Below are positions 39,758 through 53,535 of a DNA stretch of 64,000 nt, piece after piece. The notes below the pieces were generated by a model. It was not told where the DNA came from and made no database searches. It worked only from the letters and a program-made list of their open reading frames with translations. The stretch is from the NCBI GenBank assembly GCA_964019135.1, contig OZ025255.1, positions 5,084,001-5,148,000 of the forward strand. Reading direction: 5' to 3'. The position numbers were made by a program, and so were the translations under genes. Position 1 is the first letter of the stretch; each line of letters opens with the position of its first letter. Origin of the DNA: Arenicola marina. Its lineage: Eukaryota; Annelida; Polychaeta; Arenicolidae.

Positions 39758-41952
39758 ACTACATGTACAATGTGTCACCGCTATGACGTCAGTACTACAT
39801 GTACAAGTTGTCACCGACCTGACGTCAGTACTACATGTACAATGTGTCACCGCCCTGACGTCAGTACTGCATGTACAAGGTGTCACCGCCTTGACGTCAG
39901 TACTACATGTACACTGTGTCACCGCCCTGACGTCAGTACTACATGTACACTGTGTCACCGCCCCGACGTCAGTACTACATGTACACTGTGTCACCGCCCT
40001 GACGTCAGTACTACATGTACACTGTGTCACCGCCCTGACGTCAGTACTATATGTACACTGTGTCACCGCCCTGACGTCAGTACTACATGTACAATGTGTC
40101 ACCGCCCTGACGTCAGTACTATATGTACACTGTGTCACCGCCCTGACGTCAGTACTACATGTACACTGTGTCACCGCCCGGACGTCAGTACTACATGTAC
40201 ACTGTGTCACCGCCCCGACGTCAGTACTACATGTACACTGTGTCACCGCCCTGACGTCAGTACTACATGTACACTGTGTCACCGCCCTGACGTCAGTACT
40301 ACATGTACACTGTGTCACCGCCCCGACGTCAGTACTACATGTACACTGTGTCACCGCCCTGACGTCAGTACTACATGTACACTGTGTCAACGCCCTGACG
40401 TCAGTACTACATGTACACTGTGTCACCGCCCTGACGTCAGTACTACATGTACAATGTGTCACCGCCCTGACGTCAGTACTATATGCACACTGTGTCACCG
40501 CCCTGACGTCAGTACTACATGTACACTGTGTCACCGCCCTGACGTCAGTACTACATGTACACTGTGTCACCGCCCTGAAGTCAGTACTACATGTACAATG
40601 TGTCACCGCCCTGACGTCAGTACTACATGTACAATGTGTCACCGCCCTGACGTCAGTACTGCATGTACAAGGTGTCACCGCCCTGACGTCAGTACTACAT
40701 GTACACTGTGTCACCGCCCTGACGTCAGTACTACATGTACAATGTGTCACCGCCCTGACGTCAGTACTACATGTACAATGTGTCACCGCCCTGACGTCAG
40801 TACTGCATGTACAAGGTGTCACCGCCCTGACGTCAGTACTACATGTACACTGTGTCACCGCCCTGACGTCAATACTACATGTACACTGTATCACCACCCT
40901 GACGTCAGTACTACATGTACACTGTGTCACCGCCCTGACGTCAGTACTACATGTACAATGTGTCACCGCCCTGACGTCAGTACTACATGTACAAGGTGTC
41001 ACCGCCCTGACGTCAGTACTACATGTACACTGTGTCACCGCCCTGACGTCAGTACTGCATGTACACTGTGTCACCGCCCTGACGTCAGTACTACATGTAC
41101 ACTGTGTCACCGCCCTGACGTCAGTACTGCATGTACAACGTGTCATCGCCCCAACGTCAGTACTACATGTACAAGGTGTCACCGCCCTGTCGTCAGTACT
41201 ACATGTACAAGCTGTCACCGCCCTGACGTCAGTACTACATGTACACTGTGTCACCGCCCTGGCGTCAGTACTACATGTACAAGAAGTCACCGCCCTGACG
41301 TCAGTACTACATGTACACAGTGTCATCGCCATGACGTCAGTACTACATGTACAATGTGTCACCGCCCTGACGTCAGTACTACATGTACACTGTGTCACCG
41401 CCCTGACGTCAGTACTACATGTACAATGTGTCACCGCCCTGACGTCAGTACTACATGTACACTGTGTCACCGCCCTGACGTCAGTACTACATGTACACTG
41501 TGTCACCGCCCTGACGTCAGTACTACATGTACACTGTGTCACCGCCCTGACGTCAGTACTACATGTACAAGTTGTCACCGACCTGACGTCAGTACTACAT
41601 GTACAATGTGTCACCGCCCTGACGTCAGTACTACATGTACACTGTGTCACCGCCCTGGCGTCAGTACTACATGTACACTGTGTCACCGCCCTGACGTCAG
41701 TACTACATGTACACTGTGTCACAGCCCTGACGTCAGTACTACATGTACAATGTGTCACCGCCCTGACGTCAGTACTACATGTACACTGTGTCAAAGCCCT
41801 GGCGTCAGTACTACATGTACACTGTGTCACCGCCCTGACGTCAGTACTACATGTACAAGGTGTCACCGCCCCGACGTCAGTACTACATGTGCAAGATGTC
41901 ACCGCCCTGATGTCAGTACTGCATGTACACTGTGTCACCGCCCTGACGTCAG
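39758..41952. repeat. Block of 61 monomers
   Basis: Opens with CAAGTTG and CGACCTGACG directly after the CTATG monomer, a head shared only with the next block. It carries CCTGAAGTCAG at 40577 and GTCAATAC at 40868. Part of the landmark cassette (CAACG with CCCCAACG, CCTGTCG, CAAGCTG, CAAGAAG, CACAGTG) lies near 41,120-41,340 without its CAATGCG start. The closing monomer has ACTGCATG near 41927. Confidence 0.8.
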
Positions 41953-42383
41953 ACTACATGTACAATGTGTCACCGCTATGACGTCAGTACTACATGTACA
42001 AGTTGTCACCGACCTGACGTCAGTACTACATGTACAATGTGTCACCGCCCTGACGTCAGTACTACATGTACACTGTGTCACCGCCCTGGCGTCAGTACTA
42101 CATGTACACTGTGTCACCGCCCTGACGTCAGTACTACATGTACACTGTGTCACAGCCCTGACGTCAGTACTACATGTACAATGTGTCACCGCCCTGACGT
42201 CAGTACTACATGTACACTGTGTCAAAGCCCTGGCGTCAGTACTACATGTACACTGTGTCACCGCCCTGACGTCAGTACTACATGTACAAGGTGTCACCGC
42301 CCCGACGTCAGTACTACATGTGCAAGATGTCACCGCCCTGATGTCAGTACTACATGTACACTGTGTCACCGCCCTGACGTCAG
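41953..42383. repeat. Block of 12 monomers, 431-bp local duplication
   Basis: Repeats the last 12 monomers of the preceding block including its phase mark: CAAGTTG, CAATG, CACTG with CTGGCG, CACAGCC, CAAAGCC with CTGGCG, and TGTGCAAGATG. The one difference noticed is ACTACATG here against ACTGCATG in the preceding copy. Confidence 0.85.
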
Positions 42384-45300
42384 ACTACATGTACAATGTG
42401 TCACCGCTATGACGTCAGTACTACATGTACAAGGTGTCACCGCCCTGACGTCAGTACTACATGTACAAGGTGTCACCGCCCTGGCGTCAGTACGACATGT
42501 ACAATGTGTCACCGCCCTGACGTCAGTACTACATGTACAATGTGTCACCGCCCTGACGTCAGTACTACATGTACAATGTGTCACCGCCCTGACGTCAGTA
42601 CTGCATGTACAAGGTGTCACCGCCTTGACGTCAGTACTACATGTACACTGTGTCACCGCCCTGACGTCAGTACTACATGTACACTGTGTCACCGCCCCGA
42701 CGTCAGTACTACATGTACACTGTGTCACCGCCCTGACGTCAGTACTACATGTACACTGTGTCACCGCCCTGACGTCAGTACTATATGTACACTGTGTCAC
42801 CGCCCTGACGTCAGTACTACATGTACAATGTGTCACCGCCCTGACGTCAGTACTATATGTACACTGTGTCACCGCCCTGACGTCAGTACTACATGTACAC
42901 TGTGTCACCGCCCGGACGTCAGTACTACATGTACACTGTGTCACCGCCCCGACGTCAGTACTACATGTACACTGTGTCACCGCCCTGACGTCAGTACTAC
43001 ATGTACACTGTGTCACCGCCCTGACGTCAGTACTACATGTACACTGTGTCACCGCCCCGACGTCAGTACTACATGTACACTGTGTCACCGCCCTGACGTC
43101 AGTACTACATGTACACTGTGTCAACGCCCTGACGTCAGTACTACATGTACACTGTGTCACCGCCCTGACGTCAGTACTACATGTACAATGTGTCACCGCC
43201 CTGACGTCAGTACTATATGCACACTGTGTCACCGCCCTGACGTCAGTACTACATGTACACTGTGTCACCGCCCTGACGTCAGTACTACATGTACACTGTG
43301 TCACCGCCCTGAAGTCAGTACTACATGTACAATGTGTCACCGCCCTGACGTCAGTACTACATGTACAATGTGTCACCGCCCTGACGTCAGTACTGCATGT
43401 ACAAGGTGTCACCGCCCTGACGTCAGTACTACATGTACACTGTGTCACCGCCCTGACGTCAGTACTACATGTACAATGTGTCACCGCCCTGACGTCAGTA
43501 CTACATGTACAATGTGTCACCGCCCTGACGTCAGTACTGCATGTACAAGGTGTCACCGCCCTGACGTCAGTACTACATGTACACTGTGTCACCGCCCTGA
43601 CGTCAATACTACATGTACACTGTATCACCACCCTGACGTCAGTACTACATGTACACTGTGTCACCGCCCTGACGTCAGTACTACATGTACAATGTGTCAC
43701 CGCCCTGACGTCAGTACTACATGTACAAGGTGTCACCGCCCTGACGTCAGTACTACATGTACACTGTGTCACCGCCCTGACGTCAGTACTGCATGTACAC
43801 TGTGTCACCGCCCTGACGTCAGTACTACATGTACACTGTGTCACCGCCCTGACGTCAGTACTACATGTACAATGTGTCACCGCCCTGACGTCAGTACTAC
43901 ATGTACACTCTGTCACCGCCCTGACGTCAGTACTACATGTACAATGCGTCACCGCCCTGACGTCAGTACTACATTTACACTGTGTCACCGCCTTGACGTC
44001 AGTACAATATGTACAATGTGTCACCGCCCTGACGTCAGTACTACATGTACACTGTGTCACCGCCCTGACGTCAGTACTGCATGTACAACGTGTCATCGCC
44101 CCAACGTCAGTACTACATGTACAAGGTGTCACCGCCCTGTCGTCAGTACTACATGTACAAGCTGTCACCGCCCTGACGTCAGTACTACATGTACACTGTG
44201 TCACCGCCCTGGCGTCAGTACTACATGTACAAGAAGTCACCGCCCTGACGTCAGTACTACATGTACACAGTGTCATCGCCCTGACGTCAGTACTACATGT
44301 ACAATGTGTCGCCGCCCTGACGTCAGTACTACATGTACACTGTGTCACCGCCCTGACGTCAGTGCTACATATACAATGTGTCACCGCCCTGACGTCAGTA
44401 CCACATGTACAATGTGTCACCGCCCTGACGTCAGTACTACATGTACATTGTGTCACCGCCCTGACGTCAGTACTACATGTACAATGTGTCACCGCCCTGA
44501 CGTCAGTACCACATGTACACTGTGTCACCGCCCTGACGTCAGTACTACATGTACAATGTGTCACCGCCCTGACGTCAGTACTACATGTACAAGTTGTCAC
44601 CGACCTGACGTCAGTACTACATGTACACTGTGTCACCGCCCTGACGTCAGTACTACATGTACAAGGTGTCACCGCCCTGTCGTCAGTACTACATGTACAA
44701 GTTGTCACCGCCCTGACGTCAATACTACATGTACAATGTATCACCACCCTGACGTCAGTACTACATGTACACTGTGTCACCGCCCTGACGTCAGTACTAC
44801 ATGTACAATGTGTCACCGCCCTGACGTCAGTACTACATGTACAAGGTGTCACCGCCCTGACGTCAGTACTACATGTACACTGTGTCACCGCCTTGACGTC
44901 AGTACTGCATGTACACTGTGTCACCGCCCTGACGTCAGTACTACATGTACACTGTGTCACCGCCCTGACGTCAGTACCACATGTACAATGTGTCACCGCC
45001 CTGACGTCAGTACTACATGTACACTCTGTCACCGCCCTGACGTCAGTACTACATGTACAATGCGTCACCGCCCTGACGTCAGTACTACATTTACACTGTG
45101 TCACCGCCTTGACGTCAGTACAATATGTACAATGTGTCACCGCCCTGACGTCAGTACTACATGTACACTGTGTCACCGCCCTGACGTCAGTACTGCATGT
45201 ACAACGTCTCACCGCCCCAACGTCAGTACTACATGTACAAGGTGTCACCGCCCTGACGTCAGTACTACATGTACAATGTGTCACCGCCCTGACGTCAGTA

Positions 45301-46450
45301 CTACATGTACACTGTGTCACCGCCCTGACGTCAGTACTACATGTACAATGTGCCACCGCCCTGACGTCAGTACTACATGTACAATGTGTCACCGCCCTGA
45401 CGTCAGTACTACATGTACATTGTGTCACCGCCCTGACGTCAGTACTACATGTACACTGTGTCACCGCCCTGACGTCAGTACTACATGTACAATGTGTCAC
45501 CGCCCTGACGTCAGTACTACATGTACACTGTGTCACCGCCCTGACGTCAGTACTACATGTACAATGTGTCACCGCCCTGACGTCAGTACCACATGTACAC
45601 TGTGTCACCGCCCTGACGTCAGTACTACATGTACACTGTGTCACCGCCCTGACGTCAGTACTACATGTACACTGTGTCACCACCCTGACGTCAGTACTAC
45701 ATGTACACTGTGTCACCGCCCTGACCTCAGTACTACATGTACACTGTGTCACCGCCCTGACGTCAGTACTACATGTACAATGTGTCACCGCCCTGACGTC
45801 AGTACTACATGTACAAGGTTTCACCGCCCTGACGTCAGTATTACATGTACGATGTGTCACCGCCCTGACGTCAGTACTACATGTACACTGTGTCACCGCC
45901 CTGACGTCAGTACTACATGTACACTGTGTCACCGCCCCGACGTCAGTACTACATGTACACTGTGTCACCGCCCTGACGTCAGTACTGCATGTACACTGTG
46001 TCACCGCCCTGACGTCAGTACTACATGTACACTGTGTCACCGCCCTGACGTCAGTACTACATGTACACTGTGTCACCGCCCTGACGTCAGTACTACATGT
46101 ACACTGTGTCACCGCCCTGACGTCAGTACTACATGTACACTGTGTGATCGCCCTATCGTCAGTACTACATGTACACTGTGTCACCGCCCTGACGTCAGTA
46201 CTACATGTACAAGGTGTCACAGCCCTGACGTCAGTACTACATGTACAATGTGTCACCGCCCTGACGTCAGTACTACATGTACACTGTGTCAAAGCCCTGG
46301 CGTCAGTACTACATGTACACTGTGTCACCGCCCTGACGTCAGTACTACATGTACAAGGTGTCACCGCCCTGACGTCAGTACTACATGTGCAAGATGTCAC
46401 CGCCCTGACGTCAGTACTACATGTACACTGTGTCACCGCCCTGACGTCAG
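42384..46450. repeat. Block of 113 monomers
   Basis: Cassettes start at 43942 and 45058, 31 monomers apart. GTCAATAC occurs at 43602 and 44718. GTACGACATG near 42493 is private. Near the right end CTGACCTCAG, CAAGGTTTCACC at about 45815 and GTATTACATG form a set that recurs near 48.6-48.8 kb. GTGTGATCGCCCTATCG near 46143 is private. The following mark has an added base change (CAGGCTAC). Confidence 0.8.
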
Positions 46451-47241
46451 GCTACATGTACAATGTGTCACCGCTATGACGTCAGTACTACATGTACAAT
46501 GTGTCAACGCCCTGACGTCAGTACTACATGTACAAGGTGTCACCGCCCTGACGTCAGTACTACATGTACAATGTGTCACCGCCCTGACGTCAGTAGTACA
46601 TGTACAATGTGTCAACGCCCTGACGTCAGTACTGCATGTACAAGGTGTCACCGCCCTGACGTCAGTACTACATGTACACTGTGTCACCGCCCTGACGTCA
46701 GTACTACATGTACACTGTGTCACCGCCCTGACGTCAGTACTACATGTACAATGTGTCACCGCCCTGACGTCAGTACTGCATGTACACTGTGTCACCGCCC
46801 TGACCTCAGTACTACATGTACACTGTGTCACCGCCCTGACGTCAGTACTATATGTACACTGTGTCACCGCCCTGACGTCAGTACTACATGTGCACTGTGT
46901 CACCGCCCTGACGTCAGTACTACATGTACACTGTGTCACCGCCCCGATGTCAGTACTACATATACACTGTGTCACCGCCCTGATGTCAGTACTGCATGTA
47001 CACTGTGTCACCGCCCTGATGTCAGTACTACATGTACTCTGTGTCACCGCCCTGACGTCAGTACTGTATGTACACTGTGTCACCGCCCTGACGTCAGCAC
47101 TACATGTACAAGGTGTCACCGCCCTGACGTCAGTACTACATGTACACTGTGTCACCGCCCTGACGTCAGTACTATACGTACACTGTGTCACCGCCCTGAC
47201 GTCAGTACTACATGTACAATGTGTCACCGCCCTGACGTCAG
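46451..47241. repeat. Block of 22 monomers
   Basis: Pairs with 49435-50225 at an offset of 2,984 bp. Private changes include GTAGTACATG near 46595, CAGCACTAC near 47097 and ACTATACGTAC near 47172. ACATATACACTG lies near 46960. Because the mark base itself is changed (G at 46451), it can be told apart from all others. Confidence 0.8.
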
Positions 47242-48284
47242 ACTACATGTACAATGTGTCACCGCTATGACGTCAGTACTACATGTACAATGTGTCACCG
47301 CCCTGACGTCAGTACTACATGTACACTGTGTCACCGCCCTGACGTCAGTACTACATGTACAATGTGTCACCGCCCTGACGTCAGTACTACATGTACAATG
47401 TGTCACCGCCCTGACGTCAGTACTGCATGTACAAGGTGTCACCGCCCTGACGTCAGTACCACATGTACACTGTGTCACCGCCCTGACGTCAGTACTACAT
47501 GTACAATGTGTCACCGCCCTGACGTCAGTACTACATGTACAATGTGTCACCGCCCTGACGTCAGTACTGCATGTACAAGGTGTCACCGCCCTGACGTCAG
47601 TACTACATGTACAATGTGTCACCGCCCTGACGTCAATACTACATGTACACTGTATCACCACCCTGACGTCAGTACTACATGTACACTGTGTCACCGCCCT
47701 GACGTCAGTACTACATGTACAATGTGTCACCGCCCTGACGTCAGTACTACATGTACAAGGTGTCACCGCCCTGACGTCAGTATTACATGTACACTGTGTC
47801 ACCGCCCTGACGTCAGTACTACATGTACACTGTGTCACCGCCCTGACGTCAGTACTACATGTACACTGTGTAACCGCCCTGACGTCAGTACTACATGTAC
47901 ACTGTGTCACCGCCCTGACGTCAGTACTACATGTACAAGTTGTCACCGCCCTGACGTCAGTACTACATGTACACTGTGTCACCGCCCTGGCGTCAGTACT
48001 ACATGTACACTGTGTCACCGCCCTGACGTCAGTACTACATGTACAAGGTGTCACAGCCCTGACCTCAGTACTACATGTACAATGTGTCACCGCCCTGACG
48101 TCAGTACTACATGTACACTGTGTCAAAGCCCTGGCGTCAGTACTACATGTACACTGTGTCACCGCCCTGACGTCAGTACTACATGTACAAGGTGTCACCG
48201 CCCTGACGTCAGTACTACATGTGCAAGATGTCACCGCCCTGACATCAGTACTACATGTACACTGTGTCACCGCCCTGACGTCAG
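47242..48284. repeat. Block of 29 monomers
   Basis: Head matches 50226 onward (CAATG, CACTG, CAATG, CAATG, GCATG with CAAGG). GTCAATAC at 47632 is followed by CTGTATCACCACCC. GTGTAACCGCC near 47871 and CTGACATCAG near 48240 are further variants. The closing mark follows a CACTG monomer. Confidence 0.8.
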
Positions 48285-49434
48285 ACTACATGTACAATGT
48301 GTCACCGCTATGACGTCAGTATTACATGTACAATGTGTCACCGCCCTGACGTCAGTACTACATGTACAATGTGTCACCGCCCTGACGTCAGTACTACATG
48401 TACAATGTGTCACCGCCCTGACGTCAGTACTACATGTACAACGTGTCACCGCCCTGACGTCAGTACTGCATGTACAAGGTGTCACCGCCCTGACGTCAGT
48501 ACTACATGTACACTGTGTCACCGCCCTGACGTCAGTACTACATGTACACTGTGTCACCGCCCTGACGTCAGTACTACATGTACACTGTGTCACCGCCCTG
48601 ACGTCAGTACTACATGTACACTGTGTCACCGCCCTGACCTCAGTACTACATGTACACTGTGTCACCGCCCTGACGTCAGTACTACATGTACAATGTGTCA
48701 CCGCCCTGACGTCAGTACTACATGTACAAGGTTTCACCGCCCTGACGTCAGTATTACATGTACAATGTGTCACCGCCCTGACGTCAGTACTACATGTACA
48801 CTGTGTCACCGCCCTGACGTCAGACTACATGTACACTGTGTCACCGCCCCGACGTCAGTACTACATGTACACTGTGTCACCGCCCTGACGTCAGTACTGC
48901 ATGTACACTGTGTCACCGCCCTGACGTCAGTACTACATGTACACTGTGTCACCGCCCTGACGTCAGTACTACATGTACACTGTGTCACCGCCCTGACGTC
49001 AGTACTACATGTACACTGTGTCACCGCCCTGACGTCAGTACTATATGTACACTGTGTCACCGCCCTGACGTCCGTACTACATGTACAAGTTGTCACCGAC
49101 CTGACGTCAGTACTACATGTACACTGTGTCATCGCCCTGGCGTCAGTACTACATGTACACTGTGTCACCGCCCTGACGTCAGTACTACATGTACAAGGTG
49201 TCACAGCCCTGACGTCAGTACTACATGTACAATGTGTCACCGCCCTGACGTCAGTACTACATGTACACTGTGTCAAAGCCCTGGCGTCAGTACTACATGT
49301 ACACTGTGTCACCGCCCTGACGTCAGTACTACATGTACAAGGTGTCACCGCCCTGACGTCAGTACTACATGTGCAAGATGTCACCGCCCTGACGTCAGTA
49401 CTACATGTACACTGTGTCACCGCCCTGACGTCAG
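48285..49434. repeat. Block of 32 monomers with a second, unlinked deletion
   Basis: Its length is 36n-2 because the CAGACTAC deletion also occurs at about 48821-48828, where the next monomer is an ordinary CCCCGACG unit. GTATTACATG near 48320 and CAAGGTTTCACC near 48728 link it to the end of 42384-46450. GACGTCCGTAC near 49070 is private. Confidence 0.85.
48814..48850. other. CAGACTAC deletion without the CTATG partner
   Basis: The T of CAGTACT is missing, as at the 35 phase marks, but the following monomer is CACTG with CCCCGACG. The matching place 2,913 bp upstream, from 45901, has the full CAGTACTAC. The deletion here therefore arose or was transferred separately. Confidence 0.85.
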
Positions 49435-50225
49435 ACTACATGTACAATGTGTCACCGCTATGACGTCAGTACTACATGTACAATGTGTCACCGCCCTGAC
49501 GTCAATACTACATGTACAAGGTGTCACCGCCCTGACGTCAGTACTACATGTACAATGTGTCACCGCCCTGACGTCAGTACTACATGTACAATGTGTCAAC
49601 GCCCTGACGTCAGTACTGCATGTACAAGGTGTCACCGCCCTGACGTCAGTACTACATGTACACTGTGTCACCGCCCTGACGTCAGTACTACATGTACACT
49701 GTGTCACCGCCCTGACGTCAGTACTACATGTACAATGTGTCACCGCCCTGATGTCAGTACTGCATGTACACTGTGTCACCGCCCTGACCTCAGTACTACA
49801 TGTACACTGTGTCACCGCCCTGACGTCAGTACTATATGTACACTGTGTCACCGCCCTGACGTCAGTACTACATGTGCACTGTGTCACCGCCCTGACGTCA
49901 GTACTACATGTACACTGTGTCACCGCCCTGATGTCAGTACTACATGTACACTGTGTCACCGCCCTGATGTCAGTACTGCATGTACACTGTGTCACCGCCC
50001 TGATGTCAGTACTACATGTACTCTGTGTCACCGCCCTGACGTCAGTACTGTATGTACACTGTGTCACCGCCCCGACGTCAGTACTACATGTACAAGGTGT
50101 CACCGCCCTGACGTCAGTACTACATGTACACTGTGTCACCGCCCTGACGTCAGTACTATATGTACACTGTGTCACCGCCCTGACGTCAGTACTATATGTA
50201 CAATGTGTCACCGCCCTGACGTCAG
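49435..50225. repeat. Block of 22 monomers
   Basis: Partner of 46451-47241 at an offset of 2,984 bp. It has GTCAATAC at 49501 in its second monomer, and ACTATATGTACAATG near 50191 where the partner has ACTACATG. Confidence 0.8.
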
Positions 50226-52204
50226 ACTACATGTACAATGTGTCACCGCTATGACGTCAGTACTACATGTACAATGTGTCACCGCCCTGACGTCAGTACT
50301 ACATGTACACTGTGTCACCGCCCTGACGTCAGTACTACATGTACAATGTGTCACCGCCCTGACGTCAGTACTACATGTACAATGTGTCACCGCCCTGACG
50401 TCAGTACTGCATGTACAAGGTGTCACCGCCCTGACGTCAGTACTACATGTACACTGCGTCACCGCCCTGACGTCAGTACTACATGTACAATGTGTCACCG
50501 CCCTGACGTCAGTACTACATGTACAATGTGCCACCGCCCTGACGTCAGTACTGCATGTACAAGGTGTCACCGCCCTGACGTCAGTACTACATGTACAATG
50601 TGTCACCGCCCTGACGTCAATACTACATGTACACTGTATCACCACCCTGACGTCAGTACTACATGTACACTGTGTCACCGCCCTGACGTCAGTACTACAT
50701 GTACAATGTGTCACCGCCCTGACGTCAGTACTACATGTACAAGGTGTCACCGCCCTGACGTCAGTATTACATGTACACTGTGTCACCGCCCTGACGTCAG
50801 TACTACATGTACACTGTGTCACCGCCCTGACGTCAGTACTACATGTACACTGTGTCACCGCCCCGACGTCAGTACTACATGTACACTGTGTCACCGCCCT
50901 GACGTCAGTACTGCATGTACACTGTGTCACCGCCCTGACGTCAGTACTACATGTACACTGTGTCACCGCCCTGACGTCAGTACTACATGTACAATGTGTC
51001 ACCGCCCTGACGTCAGTACTACATGTACACTCTGTCACCACCCTGACGTCAGTACTACATGTACAATGCGTCACCGCCCTGACGTCAGTACTACATGTAC
51101 ACTGTGTCACCGCCCTGACGTCAGTACTGCATGTACAACGTGTCACCGCCCCAACGTCAGTACTACATGTACAAGGTGTCACCGCCCTGTCGTCAGTACT
51201 ACATGTACAAGCTGTCACCGCCCTGACGTCAGTACTACATGTGCACTGTGTCACCGCCCTGGCGTCAGTACTACATGTACAAGAAGTCACCGCCCTGACG
51301 TCAGTACGACATGTACACAGTGTCACCGCCCTGACGTCAGTACTACATGTACAATGTGTCGCCGCCCTGACGTCAGTACTACATGTACACTGTGTCACCG
51401 CCCTGACGTCAGTACCACATGTACACTGTGTCACCGCCCTGACGTCAGTACTACATGCACAATGTGTCACCGCCCTGACGTCAGTACTACATGTACACTG
51501 TGTCACCGCCCTGACGTCAATACTACATGTACACTGTGTCACCGCCCTGACGTCAGTACTACATGTACACTGTGCCACCGCCCTGACGTCAGTACTACAT
51601 GTACAATGTGTCACCGCCCTGACGTCAGTACTACATGTACACTGTGTCACCGCCCTGACGTCAGTACTACATGTACAATGTGTCACCGCCCTGACGTCAG
51701 TACTACATGTACACTGTGTCACCGCCCTGACGTCAGTACTACATGTACAATGTGTCACCGCCCTGACGTCAGTACCACATGTACACTGTGTCACCGCCCT
51801 GACGTCAGTACTACATGTACAATGTGTCACCGCCCTGACGTCAGTACTACATGTACACTGTGTCACCGCTCTGACGTCAGTACTACATGTACAATGTGTC
51901 ACGGCCCTGACGTCAGTACTACATGTACACTGTGTCACCGCCCTGACGTCAGTACTACATGTACACTGTGTCACCGCCCTGACGTCAGTACCACATGTAC
52001 ACTGTGTCACCGCCCTGACGTCAGTACTACATGTACAAGTTGTCACCGACCTGACGTCAGTACTACATGTACACTGTGTCACCGCCCTGACGTCAGTACT
52101 ACATGTACAAGGTGTCACCGCCCCGACGTCAGTACTACATGTGCAAGATGTCACCGCCCTGACGTCAGTACTACATGTACACTGTGTCACCGCCCTGACG
52201 TCAG
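50226..52204. repeat. Block of 55 monomers with reduced cassette
   Basis: Carries CACTGCGTC near 50455, GTCAATAC at 50616 and a cassette from 51064 that lacks the ACATTTAC, CTTGACG and ACAATATG members. From about 51,480 to its end it matches 57,453-58,177 at 5,973 bp, sharing CACGGCCCTG at 51900 and 57873. The closing mark follows a CACTG monomer. Confidence 0.8.
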
Positions 52205-53535
52205 ACTACATGTACAATGTGTCACCGCTATGACGTCAGTACTACATGTACAATGTGTCACCGCCCTGACGTCAGTACTATATGTACAAGGTGTCACCGC
52301 CCTGGCGTCAGTACTACATGTACAATGTGTCACCGCCCTGACGTCAGTACTACATGTACAATGTGTCACCGCCCTGACGTCAGTACTACATGAACAATGT
52401 GTCACCGCCCTGACGTCAGTACTGCATGTACAAGGTGTCACCGCCTTGACGTCAGTACTACATGTACACTGTGTCACCGCCCTGACGTCAGTACTACATG
52501 TACACTGTGTAACCGCCCCGACGTCAGTACTACATGTACACTGTGTCACCGCCCTGACGTCAGTACTACATGTACACTGTGTCACCGCCCTGACGTCAGT
52601 ACTATATGTACACTGTGTCACCGCCCTGACGTCAATACTACATGTACACTGTGTCACCGCCCTGACGTCAGTACTATATGTACACTGTGTCACCGCCCTG
52701 ACGTCAGTACTACATGTACACTGTGTCACCGCCCTGACGTCAGTGCTACATGTACACTGTGTCACCGCCCCGACGTCAGTACTACATGTACACTGTGTCA
52801 CCGCCCTGACGTCAGTACTGCATGTACACTGTGTCACCGCCCTGACGTCAGTACTACATGTACACTGTGTCACCGCCCTGACGTCAGTACTACATGTACA
52901 CTGTGTCACCGCCCTGACGTCAGTACTACATGTACACTGTGTCAACGCCCTGACGTCAGTACTACATGTACACTGTGTCACCGCCCTGACGTCAGTACTA
53001 CATGTACAATGTGTCACCGCCCTGACGTCAGTACTATATGCACACTGTGTCACCGCCCTGACGTCAGTACTACATGTACACTGTGTCACCGCCCTGACGT
53101 CAGTACTACATGTACACTGTGTCACCGCCCCGACGTCAGTACTACATGTACACTGTGTCACCGCCCTGACGTCAGTACTACATGTACAATGTGTCACCGC
53201 CCTGACGTCAGTACTACATGTACATTGTGTCACCGCCCTGACGTCAGTACCGCATGTACCCTGTGTCACCGCCCTGACGTCAGTTCTACATGTACACTGT
53301 GTCACCGCCCTGACGTCAGTACTATATGTACACTGTGTCACCGCCCTGACGTCAGTACTACATGTACATTGTGTAACCGCCCTGACGTCAGTACTGCATG
53401 TACACTGTGTCACCACCCTGACGTCAGTACTACATGTACACTGTGTCACCGCCCTGACGTCAGTACTATATGTACACTGTGTCACCGCCCTGACGTCAGT
53501 ACTACATGTACAATGTGTCACCGCCCTGACGTCAG
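52205..53535. repeat. Block of 37 monomers, copy 1
   Basis: Matches 58178-59508 at 5,973 bp. Shared rare variants are ACATGAACAATG at 52388, ACCGCATGTACCCTG at 53250 and CAGTTCTAC at 53281. I saw no difference between the copies. Private to the pair are GTGTAACCGCCCC near 52508 and GTGCTACATG near 52744. Confidence 0.9.

Noticed and set aside
27820-39786. A real giant protein of 12-residue repeats on the + strand
   Set aside because: Two + frames and one minus frame are open at once over the same DNA. The frame starts and ends at the repeated phase marks, there is no non-repeat domain or signal, and the mark changes the frame midway. This is what a 36-bp repeat without stops produces by itself.
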